Positions 54,204 to 64,000 of a DNA stretch of 64,000 nt are shown in pieces (the stretch's first letter is position 1; every line of letters begins with the position of its first letter). Under the pieces are notes generated by a model. The model searched no databases. It saw only the letters and a list, made by a program, of their open reading frames with translations, and had not been told where the DNA came from. The position numbers and the translations under genes are program-made. Where the stretch lies: the NCBI RefSeq assembly GCF_905147365.1, contig NC_056416.1, positions 7,398,001 through 7,462,000 on the forward strand, written 5' to 3'. This DNA comes from Aricia agestis. Lineage: Eukaryota > Arthropoda > Insecta > Lepidoptera > Lycaenidae.

Positions 54204-54487
54204 CTAGCTGTCGCCCGCGACTTTGTCCGCGTCAACATAGTATAATAACAAAGATGGATAGTCCGCTAACAAATATGAAAAAAGTAAAATATTACCTGCT
54301 CCTTTTTGGAAGTCGGTTAAAAAGTAGCCTAAGTTACACCTTACTACATCAGCTATCTACCAAAAAAAGTCCCGTCAAAATAGCTCCAGCCGTTTCAGAG
54401 ATTAGCCGGAACAAACAGACAGACAGACAGACATACAGACAAAAATTGTGAAAAATGTTGTTTTGGTGTATGTAGCGTATATATAGA
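54204..54487 (-). mobile_element. Helitron-like repeat Heli-M
   Basis: Minus strand begins A|TCTATATATACGCTACATA and ends with a GCGGACAAAGTCGCGGGC hairpin, GACAG and CTAG|T. It carries an (ACAGAC)n array at 54415-54440. 284 bp, no coding. Confidence 0.7.
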
Positions 54488-54714
54488 TTCATATGCATGT
54501 AGTAAAAAACGGTTCTTTCAATATTACAAACAGACACTCCAATTTTATTTATATGTATGTATGTATAGATAATATATAGTTCAAACGTCAAAATGACCCC
54601 AAACAACCACAAGGTGGCGCCATTCAAGTAACCGTGCCTTTTGCCTTGAAATGACATGGATTTTTGAACGTAGCACAAAATATTAAGTACATGATGCACT
54701 AGAACTAGATGACG

Positions 54715-54946
54715 CCCGCATCTCCGTTGCACCAAAATTCATTTTTCGCGCGGGAACCGTACATTTTTCCGGGACTCTAAATATCTCCATACCTTCAGTT
54801 AAATCGGTTCAGCGGCTTGGGCGTGCAGATAACAATTTTTATTTTATTTTAAGAACATAGTTAAAATAAAATAAAATAAAAATTGTTTTATTTCTGAATA
54901 GAAATACAGACAGAAACACTTTCGCATTTTATACTATTAGTATGGA
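54715..54946 (-). mobile_element. Heli-D, complete copy
   Basis: Minus strand A|TCCATACTAATAGTATAAAA; ends GGTGCAACGGAGATGC, GGGCGTCAT and CTAG|T. Includes a small GTTAAAATAAAAT palindromic insertion (54835-54890). Confidence 0.8.
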
Positions 54947-55390
54947 TTATTTTAAATGATGCAGTCACTACATTTTTATTATTATTTTTGTATTTAAAAT
55001 AATATAGCAAGGTGTATAATATCAAATTTAATATCGTCGTAATTGCGACACCCAATTAATTACATCTAAGAAAAAACTTAATTAAAATAACAAAATGAAA
55101 AAGTTGTACCTTATACATTGTGCTTATACTGTCTTTATTATTCTAATAAAGTTTTTACGTCAATCGTTATTTTATTCCACTATTGTGAGTTACGTATGAT
55201 TTTTAATCATAAGTATAATATTAATATTTCTATTTTTGTACTGCTTAGGATATTGTGTTAAATAGTTAACCTCTGTTTTGTAAAACTCTATTAAACTTTT
55301 CTCATGTGATTGAGCATAAGAAAATAAGAAGATCTCACAAAAGTGCTGCCTGTTTGAGGCCCGCATGAGAGAAAAATCTTTGTAAGCCCT
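54947..55390. other. Unassigned AT-rich stretch
   Basis: No gene or repeat seen. Confidence 0.3.
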
Positions 55391-55673
55391 GCCTGCCTAG
55401 CATACGCCAACGAGATATCTCACTCTCGAGATAATTAAAAACTACTCGTCTCATAATGTCAAAATCTCGACATAATCTCGACAAATCTCTATAAAAATGT
55501 GTTATTTCGATGATAGATCTACGCGAGAATTTTTTTTGTCATGCTAGGGTCAATAAAGCAAAGACTTCTATTTAATTAAATAGAATTCTTTGCAATAGAG
55601 ATGAAGAGACAAACCATCAAACATCGAGGAAACATGTAGAGTGAGATATCTCGTTGGCGTATGCTAGGCAGGC
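55391..55673. mobile_element. MITE with 36-bp inverted ends
   Basis: Ends GCCTGCCTAGCATACGCCAA then CGAGATATCTCACTCT and the complement. Interior includes TCTCGA-rich words (CTCGAGATAATT, ATCTCGACATAATCTCG). No clear target duplication. Confidence 0.8.
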
Positions 55674-56128
55674 TGAACTCTACTAAGATAGCTATTGCAT
55701 GGCTTTTATCGCGGGCTTTGAGCGCAAAGGTCGAATCAAGAAATTCCGTACCGAAAAAACCTAACATATGTTATGTGTTAGGTCACGGTCACGACCTGTG
55801 GTCACGACAGACTGTATGTCTGTCGTGTCAGAAATATGACAGCTAAATCGTGACATGTCGAAGCTATTTCGCGACGACAGCTGTTTGACTCGACAATTGA
55901 CACGATAGACATGACGGCTACATAGCACCATACAACCCTCATTGCATTAGCAGCTAATGCAGCTAATGCAATTTACTTTATCTGTAGAAAATATAAATTA
56001 TAGATGATGTACCAAAAACGACTATTCGCGGAACTTTAAAGTAAAGGCAGAGCTCTATCTGGCTCTATTTTGGATAGCTATGATTGCTAAGTGTCTATAG
56101 CGCATTTGACGTTGATAATGGGTTTAAT
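55674..56128. other. Unassigned stretch with small hairpins
   Basis: CACGACAGAC / GTCTGTCGTG (55803-55827) forms a perfect 10-bp stem; GGTCACGACC and related words lie beside it. No gene. Confidence 0.4.
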
Positions 56129-56290
56129 GTCAGCACTACATCTAGGCGAACGCGTTGGCCGATGCGTTGGCCGGCGCGCTGGCCCAATGTGTAGAACGGG
56201 CGAAATACCTACCGCCAACACGCGAACGCCCGTTCTACACATTGGGTCAGCACGCGTCGGCCAACGCGTTCGTCTATATGTAGTGCCGAC
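56129..56290. mobile_element. GC-rich palindromic MITE, 162 bp
   Basis: Arms start GTCAGCACTACATCTAGGCG / GTCGGCACTACATATAGACG and meet near CCGTTCTACACATTGGG. Rich in GCGTTGGCC. Arms differ by a few substitutions. Confidence 0.8.
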
Positions 56291-57058
56291 GTAAGACGAA
56301 TATAATATACCCCTCTTCACGTTCGTGATTGCGCGAATTAGTTCAGAATGAGCCAACACATGGATAAGCCGCATTACATAATCATCCATAATATATAAGC
56401 CGTATCAAATCATCTTAAGTGTACCTTTCAAGTCAGTGTACCTTTCATATCATCTTCGAATCTGTATAGTAGAAATATGAATTGGGACCGAAAGGTCCGC
56501 GTCACAACTAACAAGGAAGGCAGGTGTGCGACAATACCAATTACCTATTGTAAGTATTGTGACTGCATATCGTGCTGATCTTACACATCATGTTATGCAC
56601 AGTATAAAATAATATCATACAGTGAAGTAACTACAAATACCTACGTATTAAGGACATTATTGATGAGTACTTGTAAGTCGTAACCAGCCCCGGATTTATA
56701 AATCGGCCGTATGTATAGGTCATATAAGGGGGCCAGCAGATTGCGTACATGGGGTGGCGAAAATAAATCGGCCTACAGTCTACACTCATAAAAAACATAA
56801 ATTCGGCACTGCTTGTAACACACTTAATCAAGCAAGCAAGTATTCGTATCCTTACTAGAAATTTTCCCTCTTAAAGTCTGTCAAGTGCTTTAGAGCGCAG
56901 CTGTATTCGTGTAAGAGCTCGAGTGCTTCGCCAAACTCTGTATCCTCTTAATAAACCTTCATTATATAATAATGCCTCGTTGTTATATGTTTTTGATACC
57001 AATATAATATTATAGCAGTTGTTTATAAGGATTACTAGATACCCAAATATGCCAGGTC
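56291..57058. other. Unassigned stretch
   Basis: No gene or recognised repeat. Confidence 0.3.
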
Positions 57059-57437
57059 CCAATACGCGAGCGAAAAACTTTGGAACCCTTTTTACGAAAA
57101 ATGCGGAAACGTAGGAGCATGAAATTTCGCAAGATGTGGTTTATATGGTGAAGGAGTGCATCGAGCTAATATTGTTTTAAAATTATGCTTTCATCATACA
57201 TTATTTTAATCAACAAAACATTACACACACTACAACAAGCACACTACCATGTTTGACTGACAAGCCTATACACACGAATTTTACTATGTACTTTGTTTAT
57301 GGTTGAAGTCTGTTGTCAAATTAAAAATGGATTGTTGTTTTTTTATTAAATCTGAAATAGTCAATACTTTAAACGGGGAGCCAAAAGAAGATAATTAAAT
57401 TTAAGGTGGAATTTCAACCATTGGGCGATCTCTAGTC
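57059..57437 (+). repeat. Family H dispersed repeat, second copy
   Basis: Inverse of 37087-37452. The two copies are 20 kb apart and could in principle support an inversion of the DNA between them. Confidence 0.75.
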
Positions 57438-57568
57438 ATTTTAAATAAGCCCTTACTGCTGAAAATAATTACACAGCGAATAAAGTATCTACATGTCCTG
57501 CTGTCTTCTCTTATATAACGTTTGATAGTATCAACTATCAGACATAGACAGCAGACTTTTTAAAAAAA

Positions 57569-57622
57569 AAGGTGACCTGATTGCTCCTTTTTTCCCTAAA
57601 AAAGGAGCAATCGGGTCACCTG
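57569..57622. repeat. Fold-back at a SINE-A tail
   Basis: AGGTGACCTGATTGCTCC and T-run, then A-run and GGAGCAATCGGGTCACCT: 24 positions pair with one mismatch. The left arm is an inverted copy of the SINE tail. Confidence 0.75.
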
Positions 57623-57686
57623 ATGGAAAGCAACTACAGTTGCCCATGAACAATATGAGAAGAGTTGCAGGTGCGTTGCCAGCCTA
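57598..57686 (-). mobile_element. SINE-A copy 13, tail only
   Basis: From GGAGCAATCGGGTCACCTG to GCGTTGCCAGCC, 5' truncated in sense. Confidence 0.75.
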
Positions 57687-58299
57687 TGTATATATTTTCG
57701 GTAATGTAATATTGTATCAGTCTGTACTACTTTAATTAGTAGCATCCAACACAGTAGAAGCCGCGGGCGATGTCAACATTGCTAAAGTCTACAAGTACGC
57801 AATAATCGATGAGCATCGAAAAAGGTTCTATTGAAAACGTATTTTCAAGCGGGTTGGCAAATATTAAAAAGCACTGTTTTGTGCTCATTGAAAGTACCTA
57901 ATTTCGTTTTATATATTCAGTCTTCAATACAACATTCACCATTCAAGGAGGTTCTCGTGTGTAAAAGAAAATTCTTGTACGGATTCTCTTTTCCTTACAG
58001 AAATGAATGTGGTCTTATTTAAAAATTCGACCGTAAAATATAATAATTATATTATGTCATCATAAATCGTAATGTTAAAATTGGTATGACTGTCAGTCTG
58101 TCAAATTATAATAGAATAGCCAAAGCCCCTAGCCAAGACGCTTTATTATCGCTTCTTTATAGAATCACTGATCAAAATGTATAGAATTGAGTATTGACAC
58201 AAGAGTCGAATGTCAACAAGAAACGTCTTGGGCTCTGTATAAACCATTCATAACTTTGGGAGTAGCGGGTAACTTTAAATTTGTTTAGTATGTGACTTA
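57687..58299. other. Unassigned stretch
   Basis: No gene. CGCTTCTTTATAGAATCACT near 58147 matches 20400. Confidence 0.3.
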
Positions 58300-58482
58300 T
58301 GCTAAGTACTCACATACGGTTTTGCTCGATAGTTTCACTCCAAATCGAACAATATCCACCATGTGGACCGCAAAACTGACAGCTCGAAGGCTCGCTTCGA
58401 GCCGGCTCGATGGAATTAAATATGTCATTTCCTTCGATTCGGAGTAAAACTATCGAGAAAAACCGTATATGAGTACTTAGCA
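58300..58482. mobile_element. MITE, 183 bp, TTA target duplication
   Basis: Arms TGCTAAGTACTCACATACGG, TTTTGCTCGATAGTTT and complement. TTA flanks at 58297-58299 and 58483-58485. Centre holds GCTCGAAGG...CCGGCTCGA. PIF/Harbinger-like by duplication length. Confidence 0.8.
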
Positions 58483-58569
58483 TTAAGTAGGTTTTTAAAT
58501 AGGACCTAATATGCTACCAGCTACCATTTGCAACGATATTAATAATGTTATGATGATCGAATATTGATT

Positions 58570-58815
58570 GTAAAACTATAATATGCATAATATTATGAGT
58601 GTGGCCACTGCCCACCTGCCGTCCGTCCAGCCTACCCGCCCAGTCTATCTGTCACCTCTTCACGCCTCAGCCATTAACAGATTTCAGTAAATGCAGAGAT
58701 AATTTGAGTTTCGGTAATACACATATTAAGATATTATGTAGTTTCATTTCTAAAAATAAACGGTTCTCGCGAAATAAAGAAAATGATGCGCAACAAAGTT
58801 GCAAGCGCATGTAGT
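58570..58815 (+). mobile_element. Heli-D, degraded copy
   Basis: CTGTCACCTCTTCACGCC, TTTCAGTAAATGCAGAGATA and the 3' part GCGCAACAAAGTTGCAAGCG survive; CTAG has changed to TGTAGT. Confidence 0.55.
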
Positions 58816-58822
58816 AATAATC

Positions 58823-59227
58823 GGCCAAGTGCGCTATAGAGCAAAAATAGGCCAAAAATTGTGTTTTTGGCCTATTTTTGCTCTATAGTCCCCTTAATTT
58901 TTTTTAAAATATTATTATAAATTATTAAATTACACATAATTATTATAATTAAGGCATTTGTGAAAATTTCAAGTGCCTACCTATTGTCATCATTGATACC
59001 GAGCAAAAATTGTTTGAAAAATCACGTTTCTTGTATGGGAGCCCCCCTTAAATATTTAATTTATTTTGTTTTTAGTATTTTTTTGTTATAGCGGTAGCAG
59101 AAATACATAATCTGTAAAAATTTCACGTTCTTGAGTTACAGCCTGGAGACAGACGGACAGACGGACAGACATCGAAGTCTCAGTAATAGGGTCCCGTTTT
59201 TACCCTTTGGGTACGGAACCCTAAAAA
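58823..59227 (+). mobile_element. Family F repeat, variant shared with 30240
   Basis: Order matches 30240-30686 (TTTGTGAAAATTTCAAGTGC, GGGAGCCCCCCTTAAATATT, TTGAGTTACAGCCTGGAGAC, CAGACGGACAGACGG, GGGTACGGAACCC). Near its start it has acquired a perfect 25-bp hairpin (58834-58888). Confidence 0.75.
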
Positions 59228-60726
59228 ATGAAGCAGTTTTATATACGGCATTAAATACTTTAAAATAATAAAATAAGTATATTGTAATCATCCAAGTGTA
59301 CAAAATATTAAGAAGCCAAATAAATCGATTGTAAACTTTGTACTCATATTTTATTGGTACATCCTCATATTTTGTTAGTGTTAAACCACAAATGAACGTC
59401 ACGGTTTGCTAGTTAACATTTTAAAAACAATGCCGAAAATATTATGTTGACCGCGAAGAGGTCGATCAGCGAAAAATTACTCGCTCAACTCGACTATTTT
59501 ATAAACTTTGCTAATCTTAACAAACTAAACAAAAAGTTAAATATTCAAATATCACAAGAATTATCGGTAATTCATGTTTATTTCTTACCTATAACAACGG
59601 CTCACATAATTTTCACTTATCACTGACAGTTAAAAATGTTCAGATATCGTGCACATACAATCCTCATACAACGGGAGCGTCAGCCGGCGACCGCGGTTAA
59701 GCTGCGACTACATCTGACTGCTGCGGCCTGCGACCAAAACGACGCAACGCGACGCCGCGCCGACCCCAACGTGATAAAACAGTGTAACATATTACAGTAG
59801 ACCATTTTCGAACTAGGATAGATTGAATCGAATGCACACATAAGCGTGGCTTCAGAGTTCAGACACATTTATGAAACAATGCACGTATTATATTACGCGC
59901 ACGTAAAACTTGTATCTGTGTTGATTGAATATGATTTTAAGAAGATGGCAAAGTTATGCTACTGTATACGTTATACTGTGATGAGCCCTCAACGAAAACA
60001 GTATTGAATAATGATGGTAATTTTGGCGAACCATTTTGTTTTTGTCTCCTCGCATTGATATCGGGACATTGAATTGTATATTGATGTACCTACAGTATTA
60101 TTCCGATATGAATTTCAATATTATTTGACCTCGAAATATATTGTGCCTATTTATTACCTCATTGCACTTATATAATATATTATAGTAAATAATGAGAAAA
60201 TTAATTTGGTTGACACTGCCGTATTCCTAAGCTTAACACTAGATTGTAAGCTACAGTGGGTTACTTTATTTTTTGTTACATAGCTGGAAGCTGCAAGTCA
60301 TAACATTGTTATACTTATTGTTATTTTGTTTCAAAAGAATAATTATTTTCCATCTTTTTGATAAAAGAGGGCTCATGGCCTCGGGCGAGCTTTATATTAT
60401 TTCTTTTTTCTTCACCGGGTTAGTTCCCGAACCGGTGATAGGCATAGAAAAGAATGGACCAGATCAGGGGTCACAAATTAGTTTCGCTCGGGGTTCATTA
60501 AAAGAAGTAAAATGACCTCCACGGTCCGCACATAAAAAAAATAAACAATGTAATTATGGAAATTACAAAGGTATTTTATTTACATTATCAATGAGAAAAG
60601 TGTCAGTTTTATTAGTGCCGGGGTATCTCGTCACCGATTTAATTATGAAAGTAACAGACTTACCATCATTGAAATTAATTCATATAGGCAGATACGAACT
60701 TACGTTATTCGGTTAGGTTACTGTTA
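59228..60726. other. Mostly unassigned; one GC-rich island
   Basis: 59670-59775 is strongly GC-rich with GCGAC and CGCGACGCCGCGCCG words in AT-rich surroundings. It has no clear splice sites or frame; a MITE fragment is likelier than an exon. The rest shows no gene or known repeat. Confidence 0.35.
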
Positions 60727-60905
60727 GTGTCTAAATACAAGGCCGAAAATACGTTCGGTATGATTACGCTTGCAATGCGCTACGCATATACAATATAACG
60801 CGACGTAATTTCGGCATGGTGTGCCATCAATAATTTAAAATACGTTCTTAGATACGTAATCATGCCGAACTTCTCTTCTTTTTTCGGCCTAGTGTGTTTA
60901 GACAC
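60727..60905. mobile_element. MITE, 179 bp, TTA target duplication
   Basis: Ends GTGTCTAAATACAAGGCCGA and GGCCTAGTGTGTTTAGACAC; arms continue with GTTCGGTATGATTACG. TTA at 60724-60726 and 60906-60908. Confidence 0.8.
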
Positions 60906-61601
60906 TTAGTTGTGATTTTTCGGCTGGGTATTTAAAATGTTATGCGACCTAAACTACGGTGGTCCGCCATCCGCCTATGAAATAATTTATTTGAAAACTG
61001 ATATTGCACTTATTGTGTGTCCACTGTACTGTACATTTTTACTCATATAAAACTAAAAATTATGTAAAATTGTTATAATTTACATCTAATTTGAACTGAG
61101 TATTGACGTAAGTCAATTGTTGGTAGTGTATAAATATTTAATTAGATAGTAACTGATTTGGAAATAGGACTTCCGTAGCGTGGTAGACACAAAGAGCGTT
61201 TAAATTGTGTTCATTCGATTCCCGCCTTGGACATAGATTTTCCAAAAAATTTCAGCATTTTTTGATGTTGATATAATTATTATTTCCTATAAGTTCTATA
61301 AAAATCACCCAGTATTATTAGCATATCTTATTCGTAATATTTAGTCAAAATAACCTATAATTTTGACTAAATATTACAAAAGACTAATGACACAAAAAAT
61401 ATAATATTGTATTTATTGGCAACATAATATTATATTATCAAGCATTTGAATAAAAACTCATAAAAAGGGCACATAGTACACCGTACCTGCGCAAAAAATA
61501 TTCATTAAATATTATCTACATTTATTGAAATGTATCAATATTTACAAATATCACAGACACATGATAACCTTATCTTTTTTATTATAATTCATCGTGATAA
61601 C
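60906..61601. other. Unassigned stretch
   Basis: At 61170-61240 a weak tRNA-like pattern (GCGTGGTAGACAC...TTCATTCGATTCCCGCC) may be an old SINE head. No gene. Confidence 0.3.
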
Positions 61602-61904
61602 CTTTTTTTTATATAAAAATATAAGGGGGCAAACGAGCAAACGGGTCACCTGATGGAAAGCAACTTCCGTCGCCCATGGACACCCGCAACATCAGAAGAG
61701 CTGCAGGTGCATTGCCGGCCTTTTAAGGGGGAATAGGGGAGGGTAAGGAAGGGAATAGGGAAGGATAGGGAATTGGGCCTCCGGTAAACTCACTCACTCG
61801 GCGGAACACAGCGCAAGCGCTGTTTCACGCCGGTTTTCTGTGAGCCCGTGCTATTTCTCCGGTCGAGCCGGCCCATTCGTGCCGAAACATGGCTCTACCA
61901 CGTG
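61602..61904 (-). mobile_element. SINE-A copy 14
   Basis: Full length. TTATCAC occurs beyond both ends in the sense strand, a possible decayed target duplication. Confidence 0.85.
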
Positions 61905-62781
61905 AACTGTGATAATAAAGTGAGTGTGTTATTCAGAATTTCACTAATGTTGACCATCCATGGCCTATACCGTTCTATGGTAATAAGTTTCACAATCATG
62001 GTGCCCTAACTGTATGCCCTAGCGTGAACAATGCTTAACGACTTGTAAATTGTAATAGTAATATTAATCTATTATAAGTATTTGCATGAGAGTAGGTACG
62101 CAATTTAAAGAAAATATTCATATCAAAATATGGTCATAAATAAAATAATTTTATATTTTGAAATGTACTAAAGATAATATAACACAACTTTGTAATTACC
62201 GTATAGGCAGGTAGACGTACAAAGTTTCGCGATCATCCATGTAATTTCCACATAGAAATCTTTTCCGAGACACAAACGTGAAACATATCCCTAAAATGCT
62301 AATCACCCTCACATTATTTTAAGTTGTCTCTCTCAGAATTTAAATATGTCAACGGATAAGTATCTAAACCCATAATTTTGAGCGAAATTGTAATTTATAG
62401 TCTCTGCAAATGAAATTTTCACTTTGTGGACTCGGGAGAGTTTATTCATATTAACATTTTCTCGTCGACAGATTTTTTAAAACAAATATTCTGAAATTGA
62501 CACAACACTTAAATTAAATGCTAATTTATAAAAGAAAATAATCATCTTTAATAGTACAAACTGTACAAAGCTCTCTCGTATTTACTCAGCCATTATACCT
62601 AAGTAGTTAAAATCAATACACTTTTCCTCAGTTGATACATTTAAAATTAATCTTGGCTAAGGTTAAACGATGAAACATTTCACAAAGGTCGGGACAGTGA
62701 AGATAACTTATTACCATCCTAACTAAAGACAGGTCACTAAGCCAAAGGCAGAAAGTAAACTTCCTTGTTTACATGTCATTA
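61905..62781. other. Unassigned AT-rich stretch
   Basis: No gene or recognised repeat. Confidence 0.3.
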
Positions 62782-62796
62782 ATTTTGAACAGTGCT

Positions 62797-63070
62797 CAGT
62801 GGCTCAGTGGTGAGCGCGTTGGTAGCTCAAGCCGGGGGTCGCGGGTTCGAATCCCGCCGACGGAACAAAAAGTTTTCAATGTTCCCGGGTCTGGGTGTGT
62901 ATTAAATATGTGTATGATATAATAAAAATCTTAAATATATGTATAGTATAAAAGTATTAAATATATTTCCGTTGTCTGGTACCTGTAACACAAGTCCTTT
63001 AGGTATTTAGCACGGGACCAGACTGACGTGGTGTGAAGCGTCCATATATATTATTATTATTATTATTATT
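62797..63070 (+). mobile_element. tRNA-SINE (tSINE), full-length copy with intact duplication
   Basis: Head with Pol III A box TGGCTCAGTGG and B box GGTTCGAATCC; body GTTCCCGGGTCTGG; AT-rich middle; tail CCGTTGTCTGGTACCTGTAA, CACAAGTCC, GCACGGGACCAGAC; then (TTA)n. A 24-bp direct repeat, ATTTTGAACAGTGC plus TCAGTGGCTC, lies at 62782-62805 and 63071-63094. Its last bases coincide with the SINE head, so the exact 5' junction is ambiguous. Not a working tRNA: no acceptor stem or anticodon loop. Confidence 0.88.
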
Positions 63071-63094
63071 ATTTTGAACAGTGCTCAGTGGCTC

Positions 63095-63810
63095 TGCAGG
63101 CCTTGAATGGAGATCATTTATTTTACTTTAAATATGAAAAGGCTTGCAATTCTATTTGTTTTCATAATCAAATCATAAAATGATCACAAAAGTTTCAATA
63201 AATACAAATAGCGTAAAACCCAAAGAAACGAAATATTTGCAAAATATGTAAAAAAAAACATCGATTTTTGTGACCTTTGACCCCTGATTTTAAAACTTGC
63301 GACCATCCAATTATAACGACCATGAACCATGGAAGGCCACGATCTTTTGAAGGCCAACTATTAAAAAGTCGCAGTTATCGTCATGGTAAGACATATTCCT
63401 TCTACTACACACTTAGATCCATCAAACTTAAGGCCACAAACGCGGCGGAGAGTCGAACGCGCCGCAATTGTGGCAGTGCGATCTCACTGTTTGTAGACTC
63501 TGGTTGTCGACAACCAATTACAATTGTAACCTCGAGCGTTCAATTGTAATTTCCTCACACTGCAAAACTTAAGTTTTTAGTTACATAACCTACATCTAAC
63601 TCGCATTTTACTACAGTGAATTGTCGTATATGGATTATGTGTATGATACTAATAAGAGAAAATGTACTTATTTAAGTTAAAATATTGGCAATGTTCCTAG
63701 GAAGGCCGGTGGATCCTTATAAGGCCCAACCAAAGATTTAATGGTTGGCCTTACTAGGGTTCATGGACTTTACAAGGAACGCCTAAAAATTATCTACTTA
63801 TATTACTTAC
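63095..63810. other. Unassigned stretch
   Basis: A 90-codon frame at 63277-63549 has no recognisable motif and no expression signals. Not called as a gene. Confidence 0.3.
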
Positions 63811-64000
63811 GAGCTTTTGCCCGCGGCTTCGCTCGCTTTAAGAAGTATTATTATATATGTGGCGGTACCCACAATTCGCCTAACATTCCTGAATCGCGCT
63901 ATCGAAGTTTTCTGAGCGCGTCGGTGTATATACGACAGCTGAGATGTATCACTGTGATTATCCCACATATACAAACTTTCATCCCCTATTTTAATAAACG
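63811..64000 (-). mobile_element. Heli-K second copy, running off the window
   Basis: Minus-strand 3' end identical in plan to 44149-44383 (GCGGGCAAAAGCTCG|T). It is interrupted by a 110-bp insertion and continues with CAAACTTTCATCCCCTATTT to the window edge. Confidence 0.65.
63858..63967. mobile_element. 110-bp insertion with TGTGG...CCACA ends and TATA duplication
   Basis: Comparison with the uninterrupted Heli-K copy (ATTATTATATACAAACTTTC at 44188) shows a clean insertion between two TATA copies. It starts TGTGGCGGTACCCACA and ends GTGATTATCCCACA. TG...CA ends with a 4-bp duplication resemble a shortened solo LTR, but a small DNA element is possible. Confidence 0.7.

Noticed and set aside
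61165..61245. tRNA-like SINE head
   Set aside because: Only a degenerate B box is visible and no body or tail could be delimited.
63277..63549. 90-codon open frame
   Set aside because: No recognised domain, no supporting signals and no match in the window.

Overview
The window looks like lepidopteran (butterfly or moth) nuclear DNA. It is AT-rich and almost free of coding sequence. It carries many copies of repeats of a kind I associate with Lepidoptera: an A-tailed SINE whose 5' end begins TACGTGGGAGAGCC, short Helitron-like elements that begin TC and end in a hairpin plus CTAG, tRNA-headed SINEs, mariner relics and hAT or Harbinger-type MITEs. The species assignment is inference. No bacterial-type operon, CRISPR array, rRNA gene or intact tRNA gene was seen.

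The only convincing host gene is on the minus strand at 10608-11458. It is the first coding exon of a class A peptide GPCR of the myosuppressin/FMRFamide receptor (DMSR) type. The exon encodes 254 residues through TM1-TM5, ends at a strong splice donor (GAG|GTACGT), and is preceded by 89 nt of 5' UTR with four upstream ATGs. TM6-TM7 are not visible in the 10.6 kb to its left, so the rest of the gene probably lies outside the window. Much of the surrounding sequence is therefore likely intron or intergenic DNA.

Layout. 1-10.4 kb: unique AT-rich DNA, a Helitron composite (1.7-3.3 kb), four SINE-A copies and a TA-flanked MITE. 10.4-11.5 kb: the receptor exon. 11.5-17.3 kb: a long-range 17-bp inverted repeat, a 439-bp hAT MITE with a perfect 8-bp target duplication, and palindromic MITEs. 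17.9-19.6 kb: a LINE reverse-transcriptase tail, then an unidentified frame-broken ORF with its own TATA box and poly(A) signal. 20-27 kb: SINEs, microsatellites and inverted-repeat elements. 27.9-33.6 kb: nested transposons, namely a LINE copy carrying an antisense mariner inside a Helitron, and a 3-kb insertion holding a solo LTR inside a second Helitron composite. 34.7-36.3 kb: a decayed mariner split by a Harbinger-type MITE, followed by a hAT MITE. 38-49 kb: clustered SINE-A copies and an ORF1-only half-LINE at 40.7 kb. 49-64 kb: Helitrons, hAT elements, TTA-flanked MITEs and a tRNA-SINE with a 24-bp target duplication.

The most useful observations are these. The tRNA-SINE and the half-LINE share a 3' tail, which suggests a mobilisation pair. 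Several unrelated short repeat families share one Helitron-like architecture. The insertion order of the nested transposons can be read directly from empty-site comparisons within the window. The receptor leader has strong upstream ORFs. A spliced or broken novel ORF at 18.6-19.6 kb may be a transposon gene or an undescribed insect gene family.
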